Shown here: in pieces, positions 1 through 9,418 of the stretch
How positions within the stretch are numbered: position 1 is the first letter of the stretch
How the letters are laid out: each line of letters begins with the position of its first letter
Assembly: GCF_017163705.1 (NCBI RefSeq)
Contig: NZ_JAFIWB010000019.1
Coordinates: 43,065 to 107,064, forward strand
Source: Xanthomonas bonasiae
Lineage (GTDB): Bacteria; Pseudomonadota; Gammaproteobacteria; Xanthomonadales; Xanthomonadaceae
Length of the DNA: 64,000 nt
Reading direction: 5' to 3'
Translations under genes and position numbers: made by a program
Notes under the pieces: model-generated
What the model was told of the DNA's origin: nothing
Databases searched by the model: none
Seen by the model: the letters and a program-made list of their open reading frames with translations, nothing else

Positions 1-676
1 GGACGGGCTGCTGATCATGTCGCCCTATCTGAGCACCAACGCCGACGAAGCCGCCGACATGCTGCCCGGCACGCTGCCGGCGGTGCTGATGAACTGCGCC
101 GAGCGCATCGCCGACGCGCAGGTGCTCAACGTGGACAACTACGGCGGCGCACGAGCGATGACCCGCCACCTGCTGGACAGCGGCCATCGCCGCATCGCCT
201 TCATCGCCGGGCCGGACGACAACTTCGATGCGCGCGAACGCCTGCGCGGCTACCGCGACGAACTGCACGAGCGTTGCCCGGACGTGGCGCCGCGGGTGTT
301 GCCGGGCGATTTCGACGAAGCCTCCGGCTATCGCGCGGGGCAGGCGCTGCTGCAGGGTGAGCGTCCGGACGTGGTGTTCGCGGCCAACGACATGATGGCG
401 CTCGGCTGCCTGTTCGCCTTCACTCACGCCGGCCTGCGCGTGCCCGACGACATCGCCCTGGCCGGGTTCGACGACGTGCCGATGGCGCGCTACGTGCACC
501 CGGCGCTGACCACGATGCGGGTGGACATCGCCGGCTTCGGCGCGCGCGCGATGCAGCTGCTGCTCGCCGCGCTGGAGCCGCAGACCGCAGGCGCGGATGC
601 GCCGCTTTCCTCCGATATCGCTCCCCAATTGATCGTCCGTGCGTCCAGTGCCCAGCGAGGACCCGCCATGGACTGA
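1..676 (+). CDS. LacI-family transcriptional regulator, 3' part only
   Basis: The reading frame is open from base 2, so this is the C-terminal part of a gene that starts left of the window; the DNA-binding HTH is not visible. What remains is the periplasmic-binding-protein-like effector domain: a DGLLIMSP strand at the edge, GHRRIAFIAGP, then FAANDMMALG and IALAGFDDVPMARYVHPALTT near the C-terminus, all hallmarks of LacI/GalR sugar-responsive repressors. It lies 91 bp upstream of a TonB-dependent receptor on the same strand, the usual arrangement for a local repressor of an uptake locus. The effector sugar cannot be deduced. Family is certain; target genes are inferred. Confidence 0.9.
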   Translation, partial: DGLLIMSPYLSTNADEAADMLPGTLPAVLMNCAERIADAQVLNVDNYGGARAMTRHLLDSGHRRIAFIAGPDDNFDARERLRGYRDELHERCPDVAPRVLPGDFDEASGYRAGQALLQGERPDVVFAANDMMALGCLFAFTHAGLRVPDDIALAGFDDVPMARYVHPALTTMRVDIAGFGARAMQLLLAALEPQTAGADAPLSSDIAPQLIVRASSAQRGPAMD

Positions 677-767
677 CACCGCCCGTCGCGCTCCACCCTT
701 ACCGTTTGCATCCAACTAGAAGAAACAACGAATGAACCCGTTTACTGCCCTGGGAGGGGTTTCTGTC

Positions 768-3700
768 ATGAAGAGAAAGCGTTCTGCTTCCAATATGCCC
801 GCACGCAGCCTGCTGTGCTGCGCCCTGGCGACCAGCCTGTTCGCGACGATGCCGGCGATGGCGCAGACCAGCACCGCGATCCTGCGCGGCCAGGCCCAGG
901 CCGGCGCCGAAGTGGTCGTCACCAATACCGCCACCGGTTCGGTGCGACGTACGCCGGCGGGGCCCAACGGCACCTACACCGTGATTGGCCTGCCACCGGG
1001 CAGCTATACGGTCGAGGCCAACGGCGTCAAGCGCAGCGTGACGCTGCAGGTCGCCTCCTCGTCCACGGTCGATCTCGACGCCGGCACGGCCGCAGCGCCG
1101 AGCGGCGACGCCACCACGCTGGGGACGGTCAACGTCACGGCGCCGCCGTCGATGAAGGACGTCAAGACCTCCGAGGTCGGCAATGTTGTCTCGTTGCGCC
1201 AGATCCAGCAGCTGCCGCAGGCCACGCGCAACTTCCTCGAGTTCGCCGACACCGTGCCGGGCATGGTGTTCCAGATCGATGGCAATGGAAATACCAAGCT
1301 GCGTGGCGGCGCCTCCAACGCCAGTGCCGGCAACCTGTATATCGATGGCGTCGGCCAGAAGAGCTACGTCAAGGGCGGCGGCATCGCCGGCCAGAGCGAT
1401 ACCCAGGGCAATCCGTTCCCGCAGCTGGCGATCGGCGAATACAAGGTCATCACCTCCAACTACAAGGCCGAGTACGGCCAGATCAGCGGCGCGGCGATCA
1501 CCGCGGCGACCAAGTCGGGCACCAACGAGTTCCACGGCGAGGCGTTCTACCGCTATACCGACCAGGACCTGCGCGACAAGCGCCCGGACGAGGACAACGG
1601 CAAGATCGATTCGCAGACCAAGGAGTACGGCTTCGCCCTGGGCGGCCCGATCCTGCAGGACCGCATGCACTTCTTCGTCGCCTACGAAGGCAAGGAGAAC
1701 GTGGTGCCCAAGAGCGTGCAGGCTGACGCCAATGCACAGCCTCAGATCGGTCTTCTGCCGTCCAACCTGTCCAGCCAGCTCGGCGCGGCCAACATGCCAT
1801 TCACCGAAGACCTGTACTTCGGTAAGATCGATTTCGAACCGACCGACCGCGACCGCATCGAATTGAGCGGGCAGTATCGCGATGAAACCCAGACCGGCAA
1901 CGTGGGCGGCACCAGCACCCCTGAGCACGGCACCAACAAGGTCAACAAGGATAAGCGCGCCAGCCTGCGTTGGCAGCACAGCGCCGACAACTGGTTCAAC
2001 GAGTTGATTGTCGGCACCGAGGACTCGGAGAACAACCCGACGCCCAAGAGCATCGGTAACGGCATCATTTACAAGTATCTGAACTATAACGACCCGAACA
2101 TCGGCGAATACACTTATCTGGAAACCGGCTCGGCCGGCGGTCTCAACGTGCAACGCAAGAGTCAGAAGGGCTGGTTCCTGCAGAACGACCTGACGTTCAC
2201 CAGCTTCGAATGGCATGGCGAGCACACCATCAAGATGGGCGTGAGCTACAAGGACATCAAGCTGACCTCGCAGGACGCGGCCGCGCTCAATCCGCAATTC
2301 AGCTACTCGGTCGATGCCAACGGTGTCGCCTCCATCCCGTACCGAGTGGATTTCATCGCGCCGTACACCACGCCGGGCCAGAAGGCCACGGTGGAGTCGC
2401 CGTCCAAGCAGTACGGCATCTACATCCAGGACGACTGGGCCGCGACCGACAAGCTGATGATCAACGTCGGCGTGCGCTGGGACTACGAGAAGAATCCGGC
2501 TTATACGGATTTCGTGACCTCGCAGGCGTTCGTCGACGCACTGTACGGCGACGATCCGGATAACCCGGGCCATCCGTGGGCCGACCGCCTGCTGCCCAGC
2601 GGCATCAATGCGGCTAACTACATCAGCACCGGTAACAACCGCAAGAACTTCAAGGATGCCTGGGCGCCACGCCTGGGCTTCTCCTACGACTTCTTCGGCG
2701 ACGAGACCGCAGTGCTGCACGGCGGTGCCGGCCGGTCCTACGACCGCAACCTGTTCGAACAGCTGGCCTTGGAAACCAGCAAGGCGGCGCTATCGCCGGT
2801 GGTGGTGTACTTCAAGGATCCCGCCGCCTCGTCCTGCTACAAGGCCGACCGCGTTTGCTTCGATTGGGATCCCAGGTTCCTGCAGGGCGTGGATCAACTC
2901 AACACCATTCCCGGCGTCAGTGGCAGCGCCGAATTGTTCATGTTCAACAACAAGATCAAGACCCCTTACAGCGACCAGTACAGCATCGGCATCAGCAACC
3001 AGGTTGGCGACTGGCTGACGGATGTGACCTTCCAGCGCATCCTGAGCTACGACGGCTTCGTGATGTCGCTGATCAACCGCTACCCCGACGGCGCGTACTT
3101 CGATGCGACCGGCGCCGCGCCGTGGGGCGAGCCGGTGCCCGGCTACCAGAACACGATCATCGGCAACAACGGTCTGGAGCAGCGCAGCAGCCAGGTGTTG
3201 TTGTCCGCGGAGAAGCCCTACACCAAGGAATCGGGATGGGGTTTGACGCTGTCCTACACCCACACCAGCGCGCGCCAGAACCGCAAGATCGACGAGCCAT
3301 ACGCGTTCGACAAGCCGACCATTCGCGACTATCCATTCGTGAAGTCCGACGCAGCGTCGGCGCATCGTTTCGTCGCGTCGGGTTCGATCGATGGCCCGTG
3401 GGGCGTGACCTTCGGCGCCAAGGTGGTGTTGGCGACCCCGGAGCCCATCAACGAAATCGCCTGCTACGGCAGGGTCGATGCGGACAATGGCACGTGCCAG
3501 CAGGTCGGCGTCACGCCCCCGGGCAGTGGCAAGTTCCTGGTTGGCGGCAAGATCTGGGGCTACCGTACCGTCGACTTCCAGGCCACCAAGGACTTCGCCG
3601 TGTACAACGACTTCAAGCTGTCGGCGCGCATCAACCTGCTCAACGCCTTCAACTTCAAGAACTACTCCTCGTATGCTTACAACGGTTGGGGCAGCAACGG

Positions 3701-3791
3701 GAACTTCGAGCCGGACATCACCATCAACAGGACCGGCGACATCAACTACGTGCCGCGCACCGTGACCTTCGAGATCGGCGCCAAGTTCTGA
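768..3791 (+). CDS. TonB-dependent receptor with N-terminal carboxypeptidase-regulatory-like domain (Oar type)
   Basis: Outer-membrane receptor for energised uptake of an unknown ligand. I start it at ATG 768 because GGAGGGG (752-758) sits about 9 bases upstream and the protein then opens with a classical signal peptide (MKRKRS, hydrophobic core, cleavage near AMAQ). An in-frame ATG at 732 would add 12 residues without a good ribosome site. After the signal comes a beta-sandwich regulatory-like domain (NGTYTVIGLPPGSYTV), a plug domain (VTVTAP-like box, IDGVGQ, GEYKVITSNYKAEYGQ), and a long beta barrel ending in the expected aromatic residue (EIGAKF). About 1007 residues. It is followed by a strong terminator and then a halogenase gene, suggesting a LacI-controlled uptake locus. 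Confidence 0.93.
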   Translation: MKRKRSASNMPARSLLCCALATSLFATMPAMAQTSTAILRGQAQAGAEVVVTNTATGSVRRTPAGPNGTYTVIGLPPGSYTVEANGVKRSVTLQVASSSTVDLDAGTAAAPSGDATTLGTVNVTAPPSMKDVKTSEVGNVVSLRQIQQLPQATRNFLEFADTVPGMVFQIDGNGNTKLRGGASNASAGNLYIDGVGQKSYVKGGGIAGQSDTQGNPFPQLAIGEYKVITSNYKAEYGQISGAAITAATKSGTNEFHGEAFYRYTDQDLRDKRPDEDNGKIDSQTKEYGFALGGPILQDRMHFFVAYEGKENVVPKSVQADANAQPQIGLLPSNLSSQLGAANMPFTEDLYFGKIDFEPTDRDRIELSGQYRDETQTGNVGGTSTPEHGTNKVNKDKRASLRWQHSADNWFNELIVGTEDSENNPTPKSIGNGIIYKYLNYNDPNIGEYTYLETGSAGGLNVQRKSQKGWFLQNDLTFTSFEWHGEHTIKMGVSYKDIKLTSQDAAALNPQFSYSVDANGVASIPYRVDFIAPYTTPGQKATVESPSKQYGIYIQDDWAATDKLMINVGVRWDYEKNPAYTDFVTSQAFVDALYGDDPDNPGHPWADRLLPSGINAANYISTGNNRKNFKDAWAPRLGFSYDFFGDETAVLHGGAGRSYDRNLFEQLALETSKAALSPVVVYFKDPAASSCYKADRVCFDWDPRFLQGVDQLNTIPGVSGSAELFMFNNKIKTPYSDQYSIGISNQVGDWLTDVTFQRILSYDGFVMSLINRYPDGAYFDATGAAPWGEPVPGYQNTIIGNNGLEQRSSQVLLSAEKPYTKESGWGLTLSYTHTSARQNRKIDEPYAFDKPTIRDYPFVKSDAASAHRFVASGSIDGPWGVTFGAKVVLATPEPINEIACYGRVDADNGTCQQVGVTPPGSGKFLVGGKIWGYRTVDFQATKDFAVYNDFKLSARINLLNAFNFKNYSSYAYNGWGSNGNFEPDITINRTGDINYVPRTVTFEIGAKF

Positions 3792-3804
3792 TCCACCGCC
3801 ATCG

Positions 3805-3841
3805 CCCACGCGCGTGCCCGACCGGCGCGCGTGGGGTTTTT
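3805..3841 (+). terminator. Rho-independent terminator after the TonB-dependent receptor
   Basis: A perfect 10-bp stem, CCCACGCGCG (3805-3814) with CGCGCGTGGG (3826-3835), an 11-base loop and then TTTTT (3837-3841). It lies 14 bases past the receptor stop codon. The halogenase gene downstream at 3911 is therefore probably read either from its own promoter or from read-through. Confidence 0.85.
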
Positions 3842-3910
3842 CCGGACGGGGCCGCTTGGCCCCGTTCGCGTATCGGATACTCCCTTCTTTCCGCACAGGA
3901 CCGCGCACGC

Positions 3911-5428
3911 ATGATCGCCGCCCCTCTCCGCAACCTGGTCATCGTCGGCGGCGGTACCGCCGGCTGGATGGCCGCCGCCGCGCTGGCGCGCGTGCTGGGC
4001 CCGGACTACCGCATCACCCTGATCGAATCGGAACAGATCGGCATCGTCGGCGTCGGCGAGGCCACCGTGCCGCACATCAAGGCCTTCAACAATCTGCTCG
4101 GCATCAACGAAGCCGAGTTCGTGCGCCAGACCCAGGGCAGCTTCAAGCTCGGCATCGAGTTCGTCGACTGGCACCGGCCGGGCACCTCCTACATCCACGG
4201 CTTCGGCACCGAGATCGGGCATTCGCTCGGGCTGCTGCCGTTCCAGCAGTACTGGTTCAAGCAGGCGCTGGCCGGCAAGGCCAAGCCGCTGGGCGCCTAC
4301 ACGCTCAACACCGTGGCCGCCAAGCGCGGCAAGTTCATGACCTCGGCCAGCGACGCGCCGCCCAACTCGCCGCTGGCCAACATCGCCTACGCCTACCATT
4401 TCGACGCCTCGCTGTACGCGGCGTTCCTGCGCCGCTTTTCCGAGCAGCGCGGGGTGACCCGGCGCGAAGGCATCGTCGAGGAGGTGCAGCTGCATCCGGA
4501 ATCGGGCGATGTGCTCTCGGTGCGGCTGGCCTCGGGCGACACGATCGCCGGCGACCTGTTCATCGACTGCTCCGGTTTCCGCGGCCTGCTGATCGAGCAG
4601 GCGCTGCATACCGGCTATCACGATTTCACCCACTGGCTGCCGTGCGACCGCGCGCTGGCGGTGCCCTGCGCCAAGGTCGGCCCGCCGACGCCGTACACCC
4701 GCGCCACCGCGCGCGCGGCCGGCTGGCAGTGGCGCATCCCGCTGCAGCACCGCACCGGCAACGGCTACGTGTATTCCAGCGCGCACATCAGCGACGACGA
4801 AGCCGCAGCCACGCTGCTGGCCAACCTGGACGGCGCGGCGCTGGCCGATCCGCGCCCGCTGCGCTTCGTCACCGGGCGCCGCAAGCAGGTGTGGAACCGC
4901 AACGTGGTCGCGCTGGGCCTGGCCAGCGGCTTCATGGAACCGCTGGAATCCACCAGCATCCACCTGATCCAGTCGGGCATCTCCAAGCTGCTGGAGCTGT
5001 TCCCGCGCGAGAGCATCAGCCCGGTGCTGGTGCAGCGCTACAACGACCGCATCGCCTTCGAGTTCGACCGCATCCGCGATTTCCTGGTGCTGCACTACAC
5101 CGCCACCGAGCGCGACGACAGCGACTTCTGGCGGCAGTGCCGCAGCATGGCGATCACCCCGGAGCTGCAGGCGACGCTGGACCTGTTCGCCGACAGCGGC
5201 CGCTTCTACCGCAACGGCGAGGAGATGTTCGCCGAGATCAGTTGGGTGCAGGTGATGGTCGGGCAGGGCATCCTGCCGCGCGCCTACCACCCGCTGGTGG
5301 ACCAGGTGCCGGCCGCGGACATCGAACGCTTCGTCGCCAGCATCGAGCAGACCATCGGCCATTGCGTGGACGCGATGCCGCCGCACCAGGCCTTCATCGA
5401 CCGCTACTGCGCCGCCGCGCCACGCTGA
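3911..5428 (+). CDS. Flavin-dependent tryptophan-halogenase-family protein
   Basis: FADH2-dependent halogenase-like enzyme, 505 residues, the usual size. The family signatures are all present: the FAD loop GGGTAGW (residues 13-19), GEATVP followed by Lys57 as candidate for the catalytic lysine, the diagnostic WxWxIP box (W272, W274, P277), and MEPLESTS containing Glu346, which corresponds to the essential Glu-Ser pair of PrnA/RebH. The lysine sits three residues after TVP rather than four as in PrnA. This is as in halogenases found beside TonB receptors, whose natural substrates are largely unknown. No flavin reductase gene is adjacent. Whether it acts on free tryptophan or an imported indole or phenol cannot be read from sequence. 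Start ATG 3911 follows the upstream terminator. Confidence 0.9.
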   Translation: MIAAPLRNLVIVGGGTAGWMAAAALARVLGPDYRITLIESEQIGIVGVGEATVPHIKAFNNLLGINEAEFVRQTQGSFKLGIEFVDWHRPGTSYIHGFGTEIGHSLGLLPFQQYWFKQALAGKAKPLGAYTLNTVAAKRGKFMTSASDAPPNSPLANIAYAYHFDASLYAAFLRRFSEQRGVTRREGIVEEVQLHPESGDVLSVRLASGDTIAGDLFIDCSGFRGLLIEQALHTGYHDFTHWLPCDRALAVPCAKVGPPTPYTRATARAAGWQWRIPLQHRTGNGYVYSSAHISDDEAAATLLANLDGAALADPRPLRFVTGRRKQVWNRNVVALGLASGFMEPLESTSIHLIQSGISKLLELFPRESISPVLVQRYNDRIAFEFDRIRDFLVLHYTATERDDSDFWRQCRSMAITPELQATLDLFADSGRFYRNGEEMFAEISWVQVMVGQGILPRAYHPLVDQVPAADIERFVASIEQTIGHCVDAMPPHQAFIDRYCAAAPR

Positions 5429-5454
5429 GCGGGCTGCCCGGATCGCGTGCCGGG

Positions 5455-5580
5455 CGTAAAAAAAGAGGCCTCGCGCACCAAGGCGCGGGCCTCTTCAAAA
5501 TCCGACCGAAGCCGGAGAACGGTTTGTGGCGCATCTCCGGCAACGCCGGACGCTGCGCATGCTACCGGCAGTGCGCAGCT
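5455..5580 (-). ncRNA. Candidate small structured RNA or long structured 3' end of pyrF
   Basis: Read on the minus strand, the gap holds four consecutive perfect hairpins. They are an 8-bp stem (5572-5579 with 5552-5559), a 6-bp stem TCCGGC/GCCGGA with a 3-base loop (5536-5550), a 6-bp stem closed by a UUCG tetraloop (5501-5516; one G-U pair), and the U-tract terminator. No open frame of note is present. Such density, including a cUUCGg loop, is unusual for a plain 3' UTR. It could be a separate sRNA or a processed pyrF 3' end. No promoter was identified with confidence. Confidence 0.4.
5458..5494 (-). terminator. Intrinsic terminator reading leftward
   Basis: AGAGGCC (5464-5470) pairs with GGCCTCT (5488-5494), extended by an inner CGCGC/GCGCG. 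An A run at 5458-5464 becomes a U tract on the minus strand. It therefore terminates leftward transcription, 140 bp beyond the pyrF stop; the plus strand has no T run after the stem. It may serve pyrF or the RNA candidate described next. Confidence 0.8.
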
Positions 5581-5631
5581 AATGCAATGGTTTAAGTTTT
5601 ATTAGCTAAGTCGTTGATATTTATTGATCGA

Positions 5632-6366
5632 TCAACGCGCCGCCGCATGCGCCAGGGTCGCGGCGATCTCGTGCTGGATCGCTTCGGCCGCGGCGCGCGG
5701 ATCGGCGGCCTGGCGGATCGGGCGGCCGACCACGATCGCATCGGCGCCATCGGCGAAGGCCTGGGCCACACCGACGGTGCGCTGCTGGTCGTCGCCGACC
5801 GGGCCGCCGGGGCGGATGCCCGGACACACGATCGAGAAGCCGGCACCGGTGGCGCGGCGGATCGGCGCCGCTTCCTGGCCGGAGGCGATCACCCCGTCGA
5901 TGCCGGCGGCCTGCGCGGCCAGGGCGCGTTCCACCACGACGTCCTGCGGTTCGCGGTCGATGCCCATCGACGCCAGGTCGGCGCGGCCCATCGAGGTCAG
6001 CACGGTCACCGCCAGCAGGCGCATGTCGCCGCCATTGGCCGCGGCCGCGGCCTGCATCATCGCCGGATGCCAGCCGTGGATCGTGCAGTAGTCCACCGGC
6101 CACTGCGACAGGCGCCGGATCACCCCGCCGACGGTGGCCGGGATGTCGAAGAACTTCAGGTCCACGAACACGCGCTTGCCGCGCGCGGCCAGGGTCTCCA
6201 GCACGTCGAAGTATTCGCCGGAGGCCAGCAGCTCCATGCCGATCTTGTAGAACGCCACCGCGTCGTCGAGCCGCTCGATCCACTCGATCGCCTCGGCGCG
6301 GCCGGGCACGTCCAGGGCGAAGATCAGCCGTTCGCGCGCCTCCAGCGCCAGCGGCGCGCGGCTCAC
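5632..6366 (-). CDS. pyrF: Orotidine 5'-phosphate decarboxylase
   Basis: Converts OMP to UMP, the last step of de novo pyrimidine synthesis. The protein has 244 residues. It opens with FALDVPG, contains the catalytic charged network [14 protein letters not shown] (the DxKxxD signature), and ends with the phosphate-binding region CPGIRP and VVGRPI. Start is GTG at 6366, which overlaps the TGA of the upstream acid phosphatase gene (GTGA), indicating translational coupling. An ATG would only be available much further downstream, inside the barrel. The leftward terminator 140 bp downstream may end this transcript. Confidence 0.95.
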   Translation of the reverse strand: MSRAPLALEARERLIFALDVPGRAEAIEWIERLDDAVAFYKIGMELLASGEYFDVLETLAARGKRVFVDLKFFDIPATVGGVIRRLSQWPVDYCTIHGWHPAMMQAAAAANGGDMRLLAVTVLTSMGRADLASMGIDREPQDVVVERALAAQAAGIDGVIASGQEAAPIRRATGAGFSIVCPGIRPGGPVGDDQQRTVGVAQAFADGADAIVVGRPIRQAADPRAAAEAIQHEIAATLAHAAAR

Positions 6367-7259
6367 TGCGCCAGCTCCAGCGCGTCGCGCTTGGCCTGGT
6401 GGCGCGCGGCGCGCGGCTGCGCGAAGTCGTTGTTGAACAGCGCCGGTTCCCAGGAGCCGTAGCTGGGGTTGGGCAGCATCCACCAGCGCTCGCCGAACCA
6501 GTCGTGGTACTGCTGCAGCAGCTGTGCGCGGCCGTCCGGGGTGTTGGCCACGACCTGCACGAAATCGCCGAGCTGGTCGCCGAACTGCATCAGCACGCGG
6601 TACTGCTGGCCGACCAGCTTGCGCCGGCAGTTCTTCTCCGAGCCGTTCTGCTCGCAGTCCTTGACCACCGTGCCCAGGCCCAGCAGCACGCTGTTGTCGG
6701 CCACCGGCAGGCCGGCGCTGCGCAGGTTGGCCAGGGTCGCGTCGGTCAGGTGCACCGCGCGGTTGGACACGTACAGCACGGTGATGCCCTTGGCGGTGGC
6801 CGCCTTGGCGAAATCGACCACGCCGGGGATCGGCTTGGCCTTCTTCTCGGCCACCCACTGGTCCCAGCTGACCTCGTCGTATTCCTTGCCGTTGCGGATC
6901 AGCCGCGCCTGGTACGGGGAGTTGTCCAGCACCGTCTCGTCCACGTCCATCACCACCGCCGGCTTCAGCCCGGCCGCGGTGTTGCCGCGCTCCTCCGGCA
7001 CCAGCGCGTCCCAGTTCGGCTCCTTCAGCGCCGCATCCAGGCGGTCGGCGGCGGCGCGGTAGGTCTGCTCGGCCACGGCCCGGTATTCGGCCGAGCGCTG
7101 CATCCACAGCACCGCGTTGAGGTTGTCGTCGCCGGCCACGGCGGTGTCGGCGGTCTTGGCGGCCGGCGTCGCCGCGGCATCGGTGGCCGGCGCCTGCGGC
7201 TTGCAGGCGGACAGGGCGAGCACGGCGCAGGCCAGTGCGGTGCGGGCGATCGGGGTCAT
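6363..7259 (-). CDS. HAD-superfamily acid phosphatase lipoprotein (e(P4)-like, class C)
   Basis: Cell-envelope phosphomonoesterase/5'-nucleotidase. The first 19 residues form a lipoprotein signal ending in LSAC (Cys19), followed by a flexible Ala/Thr-rich linker. The HAD motif I is [12 protein letters not shown] with nucleophile Asp105 and Asp107. Next come [14 protein letters not shown], the motif II Ser in VLYVSNR, and a C-terminal GDQLGDF motif, all as in class C acid phosphatases of the e(P4) family. It overlaps pyrF by four bases, so a secreted nucleotidase and a pyrimidine enzyme share a transcript. A scavenging role is plausible but inferred. Confidence 0.92.
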   Translation of the reverse strand: MTPIARTALACAVLALSACKPQAPATDAAATPAAKTADTAVAGDDNLNAVLWMQRSAEYRAVAEQTYRAAADRLDAALKEPNWDALVPEERGNTAAGLKPAVVMDVDETVLDNSPYQARLIRNGKEYDEVSWDQWVAEKKAKPIPGVVDFAKAATAKGITVLYVSNRAVHLTDATLANLRSAGLPVADNSVLLGLGTVVKDCEQNGSEKNCRRKLVGQQYRVLMQFGDQLGDFVQVVANTPDGRAQLLQQYHDWFGERWWMLPNPSYGSWEPALFNNDFAQPRAARHQAKRDALELAQ

Positions 7260-7454
7260 CGGGCGCGGGGACCTAGCGAATTAGTCCGCCGATTTTAGCC
7301 GGTTGCGCTCGCCGTCGTAGCACGGCGACGGCAAACGCCGGTCGCGGCAAAATCGCCGCGGGGCTCGGCAATTGTCTACTGCGTCCGTGCAGCAGCCAGA
7401 TCGTGATGGGCCAGCCACGCCTGCATGAGCGATTGCCGGACAAGCGGTCGGAGC

Positions 7455-8756
7455 TCAACTGAGGCGGATCCTGGGGCGCACCATGGCGTTGATGCGCTCT
7501 GCGACCCAGAGCAGCGCGGCGCGCGGAACGCCATGCAGCGAGACCTGGTGTTGGCGGTACAACCAGGCGTGGCTCAACTGTGCGAAGCGGCCCTTGATGA
7601 AGCGGGCCCGGAAGAACCCGAAGCGCCCTAGCGTTCCGAACGCGTTGTAGTCGCTGAGCGAGACCAAAGACCCCAGGTCACGGAAGCGGAACGCAGGTGG
7701 CCCCCTGCCTTCCAGCAGATACGCTGGAAGGTGCCTAGCCAGATGCAATGCCTGCTGGTTGGCGACCTGGGCTGTGGCCGGAAGTGGCCGCGCGGCGCCT
7801 TCCGGAATAAGGCTGGCGCAATCGCCCAACGCGAATATCCGCTGTTGTCCTTCGACCACCAAGTTGTCCGCAACGACAATCTGGCCAGCGCCATTCAACT
7901 GGAAACCGCTCTCGACAAGCGCGCTCGAAGCACGGATCCCCGCTGCCCAAACCTTGAGCGGTGCCTCCACGCGTCCACCATCGGCAAGCGCGAATCCAGC
8001 GGCATCGGCGCTGACGACACGCACGCCGGTGCGTACATCCACTCCCAGCGCGCGCAACTGCGCGGTGGCGGAGGCAGCGACATCGTCCGGAAATGCGCCG
8101 AGGATGCGCGGTCCGCTCTCCAGAAGCGTCAAGCGCAGGCGCGTCTGGATGCCGTTCGCCCCATAGCCGGAGGCCAGGTCGATCATCCTGCTGAGCTCGG
8201 CGGCGAGTTCGACGCCGGTCGCGCCCCCACCGACGATCGCGATCTGCACCTCGCCCACGCCCGAGAAGCTGCGCGCGACGTAGGCGCGCAGCCGCATGTT
8301 GAACGCATCGGCCTGCTGCTGCCCATCGATGAAGTGGCAGTACTGCATGACCCCGGGCGTGCCGAAGTCGTTTGCGCGGCTTCCGTACGCCAGGACGGCG
8401 ACATCGAACGGGACATCGCGCGCCTTGGCGATCGTTTCGCCGGAGAGCACGAGCGGCGCCAGGCGCAGGCGCCGGCCTGGTGGATCGATGTGGTCGAGCT
8501 GCCCGGGCACATAGTCGAAATGGTGCGTCCTGGCATGGGCGAGGAGCTGTACCTGCTGCTGGTAGATGTTCCACGTCCCGGCCGCGAACGTGTGCAGCAT
8601 CGGCTTCCACACATGGGTCGGCTCGCGGTCGATCAGCAGGATCCTGGCCTTGCCGCGCTTGCCCAGTCGATGGCCCAGACGGGTGGCCAGCACCAGCCCG
8701 GCGATGCCAGCGCCGACGATGGCGATGCGCGGCAACGATTCGGCGGTACCGGCCAT
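7455..8756 (-). CDS. ndh: Type II NADH dehydrogenase / NAD(P)/FAD-dependent oxidoreductase
   Basis: Probable non-proton-pumping NADH:quinone oxidoreductase, 433 residues. It has two Rossmann loops: an N-terminal FAD site (VGAGIAGLVLA) and a central NAD site (IVGGGATGVELAAELS). These are followed by the FAD-contacting IFALGDCA and a C-terminal amphipathic region rich in aromatic and basic residues, which fits membrane association. The start codon shares one base with the stop of the tetR gene upstream (TGATG), so the two are co-expressed and probably controlled by the palindrome ahead of tetR. It may instead be a specialised FAD reductase in a stress response. The 195 bp between it and the phosphatase gene show nothing recognisable. 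Confidence 0.88.
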   Translation of the reverse strand: MAGTAESLPRIAIVGAGIAGLVLATRLGHRLGKRGKARILLIDREPTHVWKPMLHTFAAGTWNIYQQQVQLLAHARTHHFDYVPGQLDHIDPPGRRLRLAPLVLSGETIAKARDVPFDVAVLAYGSRANDFGTPGVMQYCHFIDGQQQADAFNMRLRAYVARSFSGVGEVQIAIVGGGATGVELAAELSRMIDLASGYGANGIQTRLRLTLLESGPRILGAFPDDVAASATAQLRALGVDVRTGVRVVSADAAGFALADGGRVEAPLKVWAAGIRASSALVESGFQLNGAGQIVVADNLVVEGQQRIFALGDCASLIPEGAARPLPATAQVANQQALHLARHLPAYLLEGRGPPAFRFRDLGSLVSLSDYNAFGTLGRFGFFRARFIKGRFAQLSHAWLYRQHQVSLHGVPRAALLWVAERINAMVRPRIRLS

Positions 8757-9373
8757 CAGCGTTCTCCCAGGAGCAGTTGCACGATCTCGTTGACCAGGCG
8801 TACGGTCGCGGCCTGATCCCGATCAGGCTCTAATAACGCCCGCATTGCCAGCCCCCGGAACAGGGTCGCGAGCATTCCGGTACGCAACTGCAATTCCTGC
8901 GCGTCGAGCCAGGCCGGAGCGCCGATGCGATCGACCAGCGCGGAGAACTGGCGCGCGATGGCTTGGTCGGTGCGATAGAGGATCCGTGCGATCGCCGGGT
9001 TCCTGGCGGCCTCCGCACCGAGTTCGAGCATCAGCCCGACGGTCGCCGGATCGCTGTTGCGTTCGACCACCTCCGCGGTGTGTCGGGTCAGGCGCGCGAC
9101 CAGGTCGCCGCCGACACGATCCTGCTCCATCTTCAGCAGCAACTCGGCCATCTCGTCCCGCTCGCGCTCGGCGATCGCCTCGACGATGGCTTCCTTGTTG
9201 GCGAAGTAGTGGTAGATGTGGCCAGGGCTCATCCCGGCGACTTTCGAGATCCGCGCGATGCTGCTCCCGTGGAACCCCTCGCGGCGGAAGCACTCGGTCG
9301 CGGCATCGAGAACCTGGCGGCGCCGGAGTTCGCTTTTGTCGGACTCCTGCTGCTTAGGCGGCAATGTGGTCAT
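8756..9373 (-). CDS. TetR-family transcriptional regulator
   Basis: 205 residues, the normal TetR size. The N-terminal HTH is clear: LDAATECFRREGFHGSSIARISKVAGMSPGHIYHYF, spanning about residues 21-58. The ligand domain is alpha-helical and resembles regulators with the TetR_C_6 or AcrR type fold, but no ligand can be named. Start ATG 9373 has AAGGAG eight bases upstream. It is translationally coupled to the ndh gene and preceded by a 22-bp dyad overlapping the likely promoter. This is the typical layout for autorepression. Confidence 0.9.
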   Translation of the reverse strand: MTTLPPKQQESDKSELRRRQVLDAATECFRREGFHGSSIARISKVAGMSPGHIYHYFANKEAIVEAIAERERDEMAELLLKMEQDRVGGDLVARLTRHTAEVVERNSDPATVGLMLELGAEAARNPAIARILYRTDQAIARQFSALVDRIGAPAWLDAQELQLRTGMLATLFRGLAMRALLEPDRDQAATVRLVNEIVQLLLGER

Positions 9374-9418
9374 CGGTCTGCTCCTTGGGGGCCTGGGCTT
9401 ACAGCGTTCTCGCGTAGT

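Noticed and set aside
732..767. ATG 732 as start of the first TonB receptor
   Set aside because: The 12 extra residues lie ahead of the charged signal-peptide start, and the strong GGAGGGG site points to ATG 768.
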